A stretch of 35,732 bases of DNA, taken from NCBI GenBank assembly GCA_021816465.1, contig JAKAYF010000015.1, positions 1 through 35,732 of the forward strand, read 5' to 3'. Numbering within the stretch: position 1 is the stretch's first letter; each line of letters begins with the position of its first letter. Of this stretch, positions 6,740-14,343 are shown one piece after another. A model generated the notes under the pieces. The model worked only from the letters and a program-made list of their open reading frames with translations, was not told where the DNA came from and ran no database searches. Position numbers and translations under genes: made by a program. Source of the DNA: Nitrospirota bacterium. Lineage in GTDB: Bacteria; Nitrospirota; Leptospirillia; Leptospirillales; Leptospirillaceae.

Positions 6740-6783
6740 CTTTCATGACGGCAACACCGGTTCAAATCCGGTTGGGGACGCCA
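6740..6783 (+). other. tRNA-Glu 3' half, second attachment-site copy
   Basis: This has the same layout as 515-558: loop CTTTCAT, stem strand GACGG, variable CAACA, T-arm ACCGG/TTCAAAT/CCGGT, acceptor TGGGGAC, G, CCA. It differs from copy 1 at four positions, all in the anticodon loop, stem or variable part; the T-arm and acceptor are identical. The 5' half is absent. Together the two copies bracket about 6.2 kb. Confidence 0.75.
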
Positions 6784-6935
6784 TTTTTTATCAAGCACTT
6801 GCGAGTTTTGACCTTCCGATGAAATCCCCTTGGTGTCCGTTCCAATTCCCCTCCTTGAAAACTTGCTCAGACCTTCGACTGCCTTCCAGAGGTGGGTCGG
6901 TCCCAGGTCGCATGCCGGAAGATCATGCTTTGAGA
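6784..6935 (-). pseudogene. Integrase 3'-end remnant
   Basis: The reverse strand aligns with the last 50 or so codons of the intact integrase (its S-Q-S-M-I-L-R-Y segment onward). Here the tyrosine codon is CAT (His), and a one-base deletion right after it shifts the frame and gives an early stop. Nothing of the catalytic domain survives beyond 6935. It marks the former start of another element at the same attachment site. Confidence 0.75.
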
Positions 6936-6975
6936 TCCCGGACAGTTTTTATTTCAGCCAAATATGATCTCCTGT

Positions 6976-7233
6976 TTATTCCCTTTCTTCCTTCAGAACC
7001 TTCCCCCCACCCTTATCCGGCTCGACCCGTTCAAGGATTTCTTCTTTCTTGAGCTTCTTGATCTGACAGATGATCCCATTGCGGGAAATGCCGATCTCGT
7101 TGGCCACTTCCTGGAGGGAAAGGGAAGGGCTCTCGAGATCAGTTCGAAATTCTCTTCCGGGTTTTTCCTCTGGCTTTCTCCCCAGTTTTCTGGGGAGTCT
7201 TCCCGTGAGGAAGGGAAAGGAAAGCTCAACCAC
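6976..7233 (-). pseudogene. Winged-helix C-terminal fragment
   Basis: The reading frame ends with a clear winged-helix pattern: S-L-Q-E-V-A-N-E-I-G-I-S-R-N-G-I, then I-K-K-L-K-K-E-E-I-L-E-R-V, then D-K-G-G-G. This resembles the C-terminal HTH of AlbA_2/RecG-like ATP-binding or Fic-type proteins (the KELKEKGLLERVGSDKGG theme). The expected large N-terminal domain is missing; the preceding residues are low-complexity and charged. It is a truncated remnant at the right edge of the accessory region. From 7234 to 7547 I see no convincing gene. Confidence 0.45.
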
Positions 7234-7562
7234 AAGCCAGCGGTACGACTGATGGCCAGTGACTACGGTCGTCAGTTTTCTTCGGAAAAAGTCCTACGGG
7301 AGTTTGATTTGAGCTTCAGATCCGTCGAGGAGACCCGTACGGATGAACTTGGTTGGTTTCAGAAAAACGGCTACCTGTCCTGAAACAGGTCTCACGACAG
7401 GAGTCGGCTGTTGCAGCGGAATATTCAGCACCCATCTCTCGAGAGTGTGGGATGTAGCCTGGAGGTTTTAAATCCATTAATTCCGCTTATCCAGTCTATC
7501 CAATACGCCATCACTGGTGCTAAAATCCAAAAAAGACTACATATCCTATGGAGATCCGCAAA

Positions 7563-8363
7563 ATGAACAATCCCAGACTTTCGGTTGCGCCAACTGCCGA
7601 GGAAATTGCCGCGCGCATTGAAACCTTGACCTGTGACCGGTGTGACGCAGGCAACCTTCTGCCGTTTGACTTTACATTTGCCTTCCAGCCCATTGTCGAT
7701 ATCAATACCAAAACAACCCACTCCTATGAAGCACTCATTCGAGGAATTCATGGTGAAGGGGCAAGCACTATCCTCTCCCAGGTCGACTGGGCCACCCGAT
7801 TCCGGTTCGACCAACTTTGCCGGGCAAAGGTCATCACCCTTGCAAGCCAGCTGGGAGTTGATACGTTCCTCAACATCAACTTTCTTGTCAATGCGGTCTA
7901 CAATCCCGACCATTGCATCCAGCTTACACTCGAAGTTGCCAGAAAAATGAACTTTCCTGTGGAGAAGATCATTCTCGAGACCACAGAAGAAGAAAAAATC
8001 GAGGATCCCAATTTTTTGCGGAGTGTGCTTGATGGCTACAGAAAATATGGGCTTCTGGTCGCCATAGACGATTTCGGGGAAGGCTATTCCAGCCTGAACC
8101 TTCTGGCTCAGCTGAGACCTGAATACATCAAGCTTGACCGGCAACTGATTTCAGAAATCCAAGCGGACAAAACAAAAACACTCATCGTCGAAGCAATCGT
8201 GAAACTCTGCCAAAATCTCTCCATCAAAGTCATCGGCGAAGGAGTTGAAACGATCGATGAGGTACGCATTCTCAGGGATATGGGGGTCTATCTGTTTCAG
8301 GGATACTATTTTGCCCGCCCGGGTTTTGAAACACTTCCCACCGTGTCGAGCTGGGAACTATGA
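7563..8363 (+). CDS. EAL-domain c-di-GMP phosphodiesterase
   Basis: This single-domain EAL protein (266 residues from ATG 7563) should hydrolyse c-di-GMP to pGpG. GGAG at 7551-7554 lies eight bases before ATG 7563, so I prefer it to ATG 7548. Catalytic residues are complete: the signature Y-E-A-L-I-R-G, Asn in L-N-I-N, Glu in I-I-L-E-T-T, the D-D-F-G-E-G loop, Lys/Asp in I-K-L-D-R, Glu in G-E-G-V-E-T, and Gln in F-Q-G-Y-Y-F-A-R-P. A short N-terminal part with C-D-R-C precedes F-A-F-Q-P-I-V-D; this resembles EAL proteins that carry a cysteine pair before the domain. There is no signal or membrane segment, so it is cytoplasmic. It is convergent with a second EAL gene 42 bases away. Confidence 0.92.
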   Translation: MNNPRLSVAPTAEEIAARIETLTCDRCDAGNLLPFDFTFAFQPIVDINTKTTHSYEALIRGIHGEGASTILSQVDWATRFRFDQLCRAKVITLASQLGVDTFLNINFLVNAVYNPDHCIQLTLEVARKMNFPVEKIILETTEEEKIEDPNFLRSVLDGYRKYGLLVAIDDFGEGYSSLNLLAQLRPEYIKLDRQLISEIQADKTKTLIVEAIVKLCQNLSIKVIGEGVETIDEVRILRDMGVYLFQGYYFARPGFETLPTVSSWEL

Positions 8364-8405
8364 GTTGAATCTTTCACCAACAATAGAGGGGTCCATCCGC
8401 AAGAA

Positions 8406-9725
8406 TCAGTCCGTGCTATCGGACCAGTCAACATCCACACAGTACACCACAAGACCAGACGAATGTTCGACAGCAATCGAAATCGTCCTGCAAAGATGCG
8501 CCCCCGTCAGGGAGAGGTACGGAGGTGAAATCTGGATAATTCCTTTATTGTTGACAGCATTCTGAAAATATCCTCTCCGGGCCCAGTTTGCGCCTTTTGC
8601 ATCCTGAATCGGATCAAATCGACAGTCACAAAAGTTTTTAACCTCCCTGAGCGATATCGTTTCCCCCCATTGAAATCCCTGGGCATCCAGCATATAAAAC
8701 CGCACAGCGCCGGGACAGCGGAAAGCATCAGGCAATTCCACCGGGAAAAATGTCGTTGGCATTTTTTTTGAAAAAGACAAGAGACATTCCCCTATTTTGG
8801 AAATAGAGGTTTCCATCTTCTCCTTTGGGATGGTTAACTCTATAATTTCCCTTGTTTTCTTATCTGAAAGAGGGCTCACTCCGGTAAAAACGGCGTCTGG
8901 CCTGGCAAAAAAATATCCCTGAACAAAATCGGCCTCCGTCTCAAACACCACTCGTGCCTCTTCTTCCGTTTCAACACCTTCCAGGACAACGAGGGCTCCC
9001 GATTCACGAAGAAGGGAAACAATCCCCGGAAGAAGTCGGCGGATTCTTTTGTTTTCCGCGGCTCCCTGAATCATCGAGCGGTCCACCTTCACAAGGTCCG
9101 GCTTGAACGACCAGATCCGGTCAAAATTTGAATGTCCCGCACCAAAATCATCAATGGCCAAAAGACACCCTATCTCCCGATAATACGCACCGGCTTCCGA
9201 CAAGAGCTTTTCATCATCAATCCCACTTTCCAGAATCTCGACAACCACCTTGGATGGCAGGACAGAAAAGTGCGAGAGGATTTCCTCAAAAAAGCTTCCA
9301 TACTCACGACCGGCAACGGCCGCATAAGGATCGAGATTCAAAAAAAGCCATTGCTTTTCTCTGGGGTGCAGAGAAAGATTCGCCAGATGCAGTGATCGCA
9401 GCAGGCGGTCCAGAAAAACCCTCTTTCCCCCATCTTTCCCGGGAAGGGAGAGAATCTCCATCGCAGAGACCCTGCGGCCGTCGGGAGCGACACCTCTTAC
9501 AAGAGCTTCCGCTCCACCTGTGCGACAATGGAACAGACTATAGATCGGCTGGAAAACACTTTCGAGGAGATAGCCATCAAAATGTCCTACGAAACAATTA
9601 TCCCTGCGTTCAAGTCTTGATATAATTTCATTAAAATGGCGGTTTCGCACTTCCACTCCTGTGCAGGGAACATGGTGAAAAAAATGAGCAGATCCAGAAA
9701 AAATTAATACTTGTTCATTTTGCAC
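8406..9725 (-). CDS. EAL-domain phosphodiesterase with C-terminal YkuI_C-like sensor
   Basis: This 439-residue cytoplasmic protein has an EAL domain (about 50-290) followed by a PAS/Cache-like sensor resembling YkuI_C (about 300-435). EAL residues are all present: A-E-A-L-V-R-G, Asn in L-F-L-N-L-D, Glu in V-E-I-L-E-S-G, D-D-F-G-A-G-H, V-K-V-D-R, L-E-G-V-E-T, and V-Q-G-Y-F-F-A-R-P. The sensor part shows F-Y-M-L-D-A-Q-G-F-Q and P-Y-L-S-L-T-G-A-H-L-C-R-T, the usual layout of a small-molecule-binding Cache fold. The start is GTG 9725, with only a weak GGA ribosome-binding site; no better start lies before the EAL domain. It is divergent from the methyltransferase gene across 125 bases (9726-9850) that must hold both promoters. 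Confidence 0.9.
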   Translation of the reverse strand: MQNEQVLIFSGSAHFFHHVPCTGVEVRNRHFNEIISRLERRDNCFVGHFDGYLLESVFQPIYSLFHCRTGGAEALVRGVAPDGRRVSAMEILSLPGKDGGKRVFLDRLLRSLHLANLSLHPREKQWLFLNLDPYAAVAGREYGSFFEEILSHFSVLPSKVVVEILESGIDDEKLLSEAGAYYREIGCLLAIDDFGAGHSNFDRIWSFKPDLVKVDRSMIQGAAENKRIRRLLPGIVSLLRESGALVVLEGVETEEEARVVFETEADFVQGYFFARPDAVFTGVSPLSDKKTREIIELTIPKEKMETSISKIGECLLSFSKKMPTTFFPVELPDAFRCPGAVRFYMLDAQGFQWGETISLREVKNFCDCRFDPIQDAKGANWARRGYFQNAVNNKGIIQISPPYLSLTGAHLCRTISIAVEHSSGLVVYCVDVDWSDSTD

Positions 9726-9850
9726 CAGTTTCCATTTTCGAACAAGGAGAGAACAGGAGAATCTTTACTGATGGTCTAAAAAATGAGGGATCTTGCCCCA
9801 TGAATAAAAAACAATTATCAAAATAAGCATAAAATCAGGAAAGGACATCC

Positions 9851-10462
9851 ATGACTTCCAAACTATTTGCGCAGCTTTATGACCGGATGATCCAGAATAT
9901 GGAAAAAACTCATTTTTCGATGGCAAGAAAAGATCTTGCCACCAAAATCCGGGGAACACTTCTCGAAATCGGAACAGGAACCGGCGCAAACATGGCGTAT
10001 CTTGAGCAGGGAGGCGCGAAGGTTTTTCTGGAATACAACCCATGGATGCTCAGGCAGGCCCTGAAGAAATCCATCAGGAAACTGGGAGATCCCGTGCTTG
10101 GATCGTCATCGGCACTCCCTTTCCGGGAGGGCTCATTCGATACGGTTCTTATTACGCTTGTGCTTTGTTCTGTTGACGATCTGCCGATGACAGTCCAGGA
10201 AATTTCCCGGGTTTTGAAACCCAACGGGCGGGTTCTGATTCTGGAACACGTCAAAAGTGACCAATTTTGGATGGCAATATTCCAGCGAACCATGACCCCC
10301 ATCTGGAAACATCTGGCTGGCGGCTGTCATCTTGACCGGGATATCGATGAAGCACTCCGGAAGGAATTCAAAAAAGCGGAACAAAAAAGTTTCCAGCTAA
10401 AAAAAACACCCTTCATTTACGGAACATATGAAAAGATCAAGCATCAGTCTCCACAGAAATAG
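9851..10462 (+). CDS. Class I SAM-dependent methyltransferase
   Basis: This 203-residue methyltransferase uses S-adenosylmethionine; the substrate is unknown. Motif I is L-L-E-I-G-T-G-T-G-A-N (about 37-47), the acidic post-I position is in F-L-E-Y-N-P-W-M, motif II lies near G-S-F-D-T-V-L-I-T-L-V-L-C-S-V, and motif III in L-K-P-N-G-R-V-L-I-L-E-H. This order matches the UbiE/METTL7-like group, which includes phospholipid and small-lipid methyltransferases. AGGAAAGGA precedes ATG 9851. Its stop is two bases from the convergent ppk2 stop, so the two transcripts must overlap. Confidence 0.85.
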   Translation: MTSKLFAQLYDRMIQNMEKTHFSMARKDLATKIRGTLLEIGTGTGANMAYLEQGGAKVFLEYNPWMLRQALKKSIRKLGDPVLGSSSALPFREGSFDTVLITLVLCSVDDLPMTVQEISRVLKPNGRVLILEHVKSDQFWMAIFQRTMTPIWKHLAGGCHLDRDIDEALRKEFKKAEQKSFQLKKTPFIYGTYEKIKHQSPQK

Positions 10463-10464
10463 AT

Positions 10465-11370
10465 TCATGATTCAAGCTGTTTCCGGATGGCTTTGAGCTC
10501 CTTCACCCGATCCGCCCCCACTGCGGGAATCTTCATGTCGAGCTCTTTCATGGTCTCAAGGATAATCCCCGAAATAAAGAGCCGGGCATTTTTTTTATCA
10601 TCGGCAGGAATAACATACCATGGCGCCTGATCGAGACTGGTATGCGACAGACATTCTTCATAAGCATGCATATACTGATTCCAGAACTTCCGTTCCGCCA
10701 TATCCGCCGCTGAAAACTTCCAGTTTTTATCCGGATTGTCGATACGCTCAACAAATCGTTTTTTCTGCTCATTCTCGGAAAGGTGCAGAAAAAATTTGAT
10801 AATCCTTGTACCGTTGCGGGAGAGGTGTTTTTCAAGCTCGATAATGGACTGAAAGCGATTGGTCCAGAGAGTATCCTTCTCTTTGGGAAGATCAGGGAGT
10901 CCCTGTGCCGCAAGAATCTCGGGGTGGACCCTGACAATCAGAACCTCTTCATAATAGGAACGGTTAAAGATCCCTATTCTTCCTCTCTCAGGAAGACACC
11001 TTGAGGTGCGCCAGAGAAAATCATGCTCAAGCTCTTCAGGGCTTGGATGCTTGAAGCTGTAAACCTGACAGCCTTGCGGGTTGACTCCCGACATCACATG
11101 GGCAATTGCACCATCTTTTCCTGCTGCATCCATTGCCTGGAAAATCAAAAGAAGAGAATGGCTGTTTGATGCGTAAAGGAGATACTGCTGGCTTGAAAGC
11201 TCCTGGATATGTCTGGACAGAATCTTTTCATACTGACCCTTTGACTTGTACAAAGGGTCAGTCAGCGTCGGATATTGCGCAAGATCAACCCGGGATCCTT
11301 CCCTGACCCGGAATCGGGCAAATTGACTCTTCACCAGCGCTCCTTTCCCTGAGCTTTTTGAAGAGCTCAT
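10465..11370 (-). CDS. ppk2: Polyphosphate kinase 2 family protein
   Basis: PPK2 enzymes use polyphosphate to phosphorylate nucleotides (ADP, GDP or AMP according to class). The 301 residues include the P-loop-like [10 protein letters not shown] (about 76-85), the lid region and the conserved [10 protein letters not shown] with the R-V-H-P tail, and [15 protein letters not shown] near 205-220. Its ATG overlaps the zwf stop as ATGA (11370-11367), so it is the last gene of the pgm-glgP-gnd-zwf-ppk2 operon and is translationally coupled. Placement suggests polyphosphate is used to balance nucleotide pools while glycogen is broken down. The exact nucleotide preference cannot be read from sequence by eye. 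Confidence 0.9.
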   Translation of the reverse strand: MSSSKSSGKGALVKSQFARFRVREGSRVDLAQYPTLTDPLYKSKGQYEKILSRHIQELSSQQYLLYASNSHSLLLIFQAMDAAGKDGAIAHVMSGVNPQGCQVYSFKHPSPEELEHDFLWRTSRCLPERGRIGIFNRSYYEEVLIVRVHPEILAAQGLPDLPKEKDTLWTNRFQSIIELEKHLSRNGTRIIKFFLHLSENEQKKRFVERIDNPDKNWKFSAADMAERKFWNQYMHAYEECLSHTSLDQAPWYVIPADDKKNARLFISGIILETMKELDMKIPAVGADRVKELKAIRKQLES

Positions 11371-12905
11371 GTGTGCTTCTTCTTTGTCAGCCCATCAGGC
11401 TCGTTATATATCGGCCAGAAATGCTCCGGTTTTTCCAGAAGACCAAGTGTTGCCTCAGGTCCCCAGGAACCTGCAGGATAATTAGGAAAATCGCTCGGAG
11501 GTGCCATGGCCCAGGTCTCAATCACTGGAGACAGGAGAGTCCAGGCCGCATCAATCTGGTCAGATCTCATGAATAAGGTCGCATCATTTCTCATCACATC
11601 CCAGAGAAGTGTTTCGTACGCTTCCGGAGAAGGCGTCAGGAATGATTCCTGATAGGAAAACTTCATTTCGACAGGCCTGAGATGCAACTTTTGCCCCGGA
11701 TATTTCGCCTGGAAGCGCAAAATGATCCCTTCTTCCGGCTGGATGGAGATCACAAGCCTTGCAGGCTGCCAGCCAAGGGAGGCTTCCATCGGAAAAGACC
11801 GATGAGGAACCTGGCGAAAGGTGATGACAATCTCGGAAATCTGCCGAGGCAGCCTTTTTCCCGTACGAAGATAAAAAGGGACATTCTGCCAGCGCCAGTT
11901 ATCGACAAACAGCTTCAGCGCCGCAAATGTTTCCGTTCCGGAGTCTATTGCAACTCCTTCTTCTTCCCGGTATCCCGGTACTTTTTTTTGGGCGATCCAG
12001 CCTTCCCCATATTGCCCCCTGACCGCCACAGAGTGAACCAGCTCCCTTGCTATCGGACGGACGGCATGGAGAACATCGACTTTTTTGTTTCTGATTTCGT
12101 CAGCGTCAAAATCAACCATCGGCTCCATCGCCACAAGACACAAAAGCTGCATCAAATGGTTCTGGACCATATCCCTGAGAGTTCCGGCCCCGTCAAAATA
12201 GGAACCCCTGTGCTCAACGCCAACCGTTTCCGCAACCGTGATCGTAACGCATTCAACATAATGCCGGTTCCATAGAGGTTCAAATATGGGATTCGCAAAT
12301 CGGAATGCCAGAATATTCTGGACCGTTTCTTTTCCCAGATAATGATCTATCCGAAAAATCTGGGACTCATCGAAACTTTCAGAAAGTGTCCGGTTCAATG
12401 CCCGTGAAGAGTCACGGTCATAGCCAATGGGCTTTTCGATCACAAGCCTCGAACACTCCAGATCGCCAGACAACCCAGCGTTCTTAAGATATTTTGGAAT
12501 TTCCCCGAAGAGGCTCGGCGGCGTTGCCATATAAAAGATACGCTGTGTTTTTTCTTTCCATAACGCATCTATTTCAGTGCATCGAGCAGCCAGCGCAGAA
12601 TAGGTTTCGGCCTTTTTGAAATCCCCCCTGAGGTAGAAGATCTGGCTGGAAAACGCATTCCAGTCATCGGGTGACACTTTCCCCACCCTGGAAAAAGAGT
12701 TCACTCCATCCAAAAAGTGCTGCCTGAGCTTGTCCTCAGAAAAATCATTCCGGTCCACACAGATGATCGCAAAGTGATTCGTAATGCTCTTGGCCCGGAA
12801 GAGGTCGAAAAGGGCCGGAACAAGCTTGCGCCAGGTCAGATCCCCACCTCCACCGAAAATGACAAAGATCGTCGAGGGGGCCTTGTCGCGGTTCGGGGCC
12901 ATCAT
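11367..12905 (-). CDS. zwf: Glucose-6-phosphate 1-dehydrogenase
   Basis: This enzyme oxidises glucose-6-phosphate to 6-phosphogluconolactone with NADP+, the entry to the oxidative pentose phosphate pathway. The 512 residues match the usual length. The nucleotide-binding loop reads [15 protein letters not shown], where most relatives have G-A-S-G-D-L. The active-site signature R-I-D-H-Y-L-G-K-E is intact, with the substrate segments V-I-E-K-P-I-G and [11 protein letters not shown]. The start ATG (12905) overlaps the gnd stop as ATGA, and its stop overlaps the ppk2 start in the same way. A separate 6-phosphogluconolactonase gene is not present in the cluster. Confidence 0.96.
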   Translation of the reverse strand: MMAPNRDKAPSTIFVIFGGGGDLTWRKLVPALFDLFRAKSITNHFAIICVDRNDFSEDKLRQHFLDGVNSFSRVGKVSPDDWNAFSSQIFYLRGDFKKAETYSALAARCTEIDALWKEKTQRIFYMATPPSLFGEIPKYLKNAGLSGDLECSRLVIEKPIGYDRDSSRALNRTLSESFDESQIFRIDHYLGKETVQNILAFRFANPIFEPLWNRHYVECVTITVAETVGVEHRGSYFDGAGTLRDMVQNHLMQLLCLVAMEPMVDFDADEIRNKKVDVLHAVRPIARELVHSVAVRGQYGEGWIAQKKVPGYREEEGVAIDSGTETFAALKLFVDNWRWQNVPFYLRTGKRLPRQISEIVITFRQVPHRSFPMEASLGWQPARLVISIQPEEGIILRFQAKYPGQKLHLRPVEMKFSYQESFLTPSPEAYETLLWDVMRNDATLFMRSDQIDAAWTLLSPVIETWAMAPPSDFPNYPAGSWGPEATLGLLEKPEHFWPIYNEPDGLTKKKHT

Positions 12906-14329
12906 GATTCATCCCAATCTGTATGAAAAACACCCTTGCGATCGGTTCTCTCATAGGTATGCGACCCGAAGAAATCGCGCTGGGCCTGGATCAGATTGGA
13001 GGGAAGCCACTCGCTTCGATAGGCGTCGAAATAAGAAAGCGTTGACAGAAAAGCTGAAACAGGTATCCCTATTTTGATCGACTCTGTCGCCACCCATCGC
13101 ACGTTTTCCTGATGCTCAAAAACAATCTTTGAAAAAACAGGGTCCAGGAGGAGATTGGGCAGAGAAGGAGAGCGACGATAAACGGTCCTGATGTCTTCAA
13201 GGATTGCGGCACGGATGATGCACCCTCCCCGCCAGATCCGGGCGATCGCTTCAAGATCCAGTCCATATCCATGATGAGACGATGCCACAGACAGAAGAGA
13301 GATTCCCTGGGAGTAGATCAGGAGCATCGAGCCATACATGGCGCTCTTGAGCTTCTTGACGAATTCGTCGGAATCACCCTTGTAAACACTGACCGGACGA
13401 GGAAAGTTCAGGCTTGCAGTTGCCCTCTCATCGCCAAGAACCGACAAATTTCTCATGGCAACGGCCACATCGATCGTCGGAGTGGGAACGGAAAGTTCCA
13501 TCGCACTTTCAGATGTCCACATCCCTGTCCCCTTCTGAGCTGCTGCCCCCTTGATTTCATCGATCAGGTCTTTTTTTGTTTCAGGATCCTTGCGACCAAA
13601 AATGTCGCCGGTGATCTCCATCAGGTAACCGGAAAGTTCTTTCCCGTTCCAGTCCTTGTAGACACGTTCCAGCTCGCGATTTCCCAGACCAAGCCCCCGT
13701 TTCATCAGGTCATAGGACTCGGAGATCAACTGCATCAGGGCATATTCGATCCCGTTATGAACCATCTTGACGAAGTGGCCGGCAGACCCCGGGCCGACAT
13801 GGGTCACACAAGGCTCACCATTCACCTTTGCAGAGGATGCTTCAAGTATGCTCCGCACACGTTCATAGGCTTCCGGACGGCCACCCGGCATGATGCTTGG
13901 ACCATAACGAGCCCCCTTCTCTCCACCTGACACACCCATCCCCATAAACCATATTCCTTTTGCATAAAGGGCTTTCTCTCGAATATCAGTATCCTTGTAG
14001 TCGGAGTTTCCGGCATCAATGATCAGATCACCCGGATCCATCAATGGGAGCAGTTCATTGATCACGGAATCCACCGCGGAGCCCGCCGGAACAAGCATCA
14101 TCACAGCCCTCGGTTTTTTCAGAAGAGCGATGAAGGCAGGCAACTCGCTTGAGCCACTGACATCATGGTTGGCTCCTTCCTTCAGAAAGGCCTCAACCTT
14201 GGCGGGATCCCTGTCGTATCCCGCCACAGGAAAACGGTGATCAGCCATGTTGAGGAGAAGGTTCCTCCCCATCACGCCCAATCCGATCATCCCCAGTTCA
14301 TAACGACTGACTGTCTTTGCCTCTTCCAA
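12902..14329 (-). CDS. gnd: 6-phosphogluconate dehydrogenase (decarboxylating)
   Basis: The enzyme converts 6-phosphogluconate to ribulose-5-phosphate with release of CO2 and NADPH. It has the N-terminal Rossmann motif [11 protein letters not shown], the substrate/catalytic segment [18 protein letters not shown] (catalytic Lys and Asn), and the all-helical C-terminal half including [10 protein letters not shown]; length is near 475 residues. The frame allows GTG 14356 and ATG 14347, but neither has a ribosome-binding site. A strong AAAAGGAGG sits six bases before TTG 14329, so I choose that; it also removes the overlap with the glgP stop. The gene end overlaps zwf by four bases. Confidence 0.93.
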   Translation of the reverse strand: MEEAKTVSRYELGMIGLGVMGRNLLLNMADHRFPVAGYDRDPAKVEAFLKEGANHDVSGSSELPAFIALLKKPRAVMMLVPAGSAVDSVINELLPLMDPGDLIIDAGNSDYKDTDIREKALYAKGIWFMGMGVSGGEKGARYGPSIMPGGRPEAYERVRSILEASSAKVNGEPCVTHVGPGSAGHFVKMVHNGIEYALMQLISESYDLMKRGLGLGNRELERVYKDWNGKELSGYLMEITGDIFGRKDPETKKDLIDEIKGAAAQKGTGMWTSESAMELSVPTPTIDVAVAMRNLSVLGDERATASLNFPRPVSVYKGDSDEFVKKLKSAMYGSMLLIYSQGISLLSVASSHHGYGLDLEAIARIWRGGCIIRAAILEDIRTVYRRSPSLPNLLLDPVFSKIVFEHQENVRWVATESIKIGIPVSAFLSTLSYFDAYRSEWLPSNLIQAQRDFFGSHTYERTDRKGVFHTDWDES

Positions 14330-14343
14330 ATCGAACCTCCTTT

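Larger units (their letters stand above)
6599..6935. repeat. 337-bp direct repeat, copy 2
   Basis: This is the second full copy of the block at 374-710, in the same orientation and of equal length with scattered substitutions. It again comprises the non-coding element end, the tRNA-Glu half (6740-6783) and an integrase 3' end on the minus strand. Similarity ends sharply at CATGCTTTGAGA, where unrelated sequence begins, so a second element or its remnant started here. Confidence 0.85.

Noticed and set aside
374-6935. CRISPR-like array from three repeated blocks
   Set aside because: The repeats are 98-337 bp long, widely spaced and contain tRNA and integrase sequence, unlike CRISPR repeats.
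6964-7383. A 139-codon plus-strand gene
   Set aside because: The opposite strand shows a clear winged-helix pattern, while the plus-strand frame is low-complexity and lacks a ribosome-binding site.
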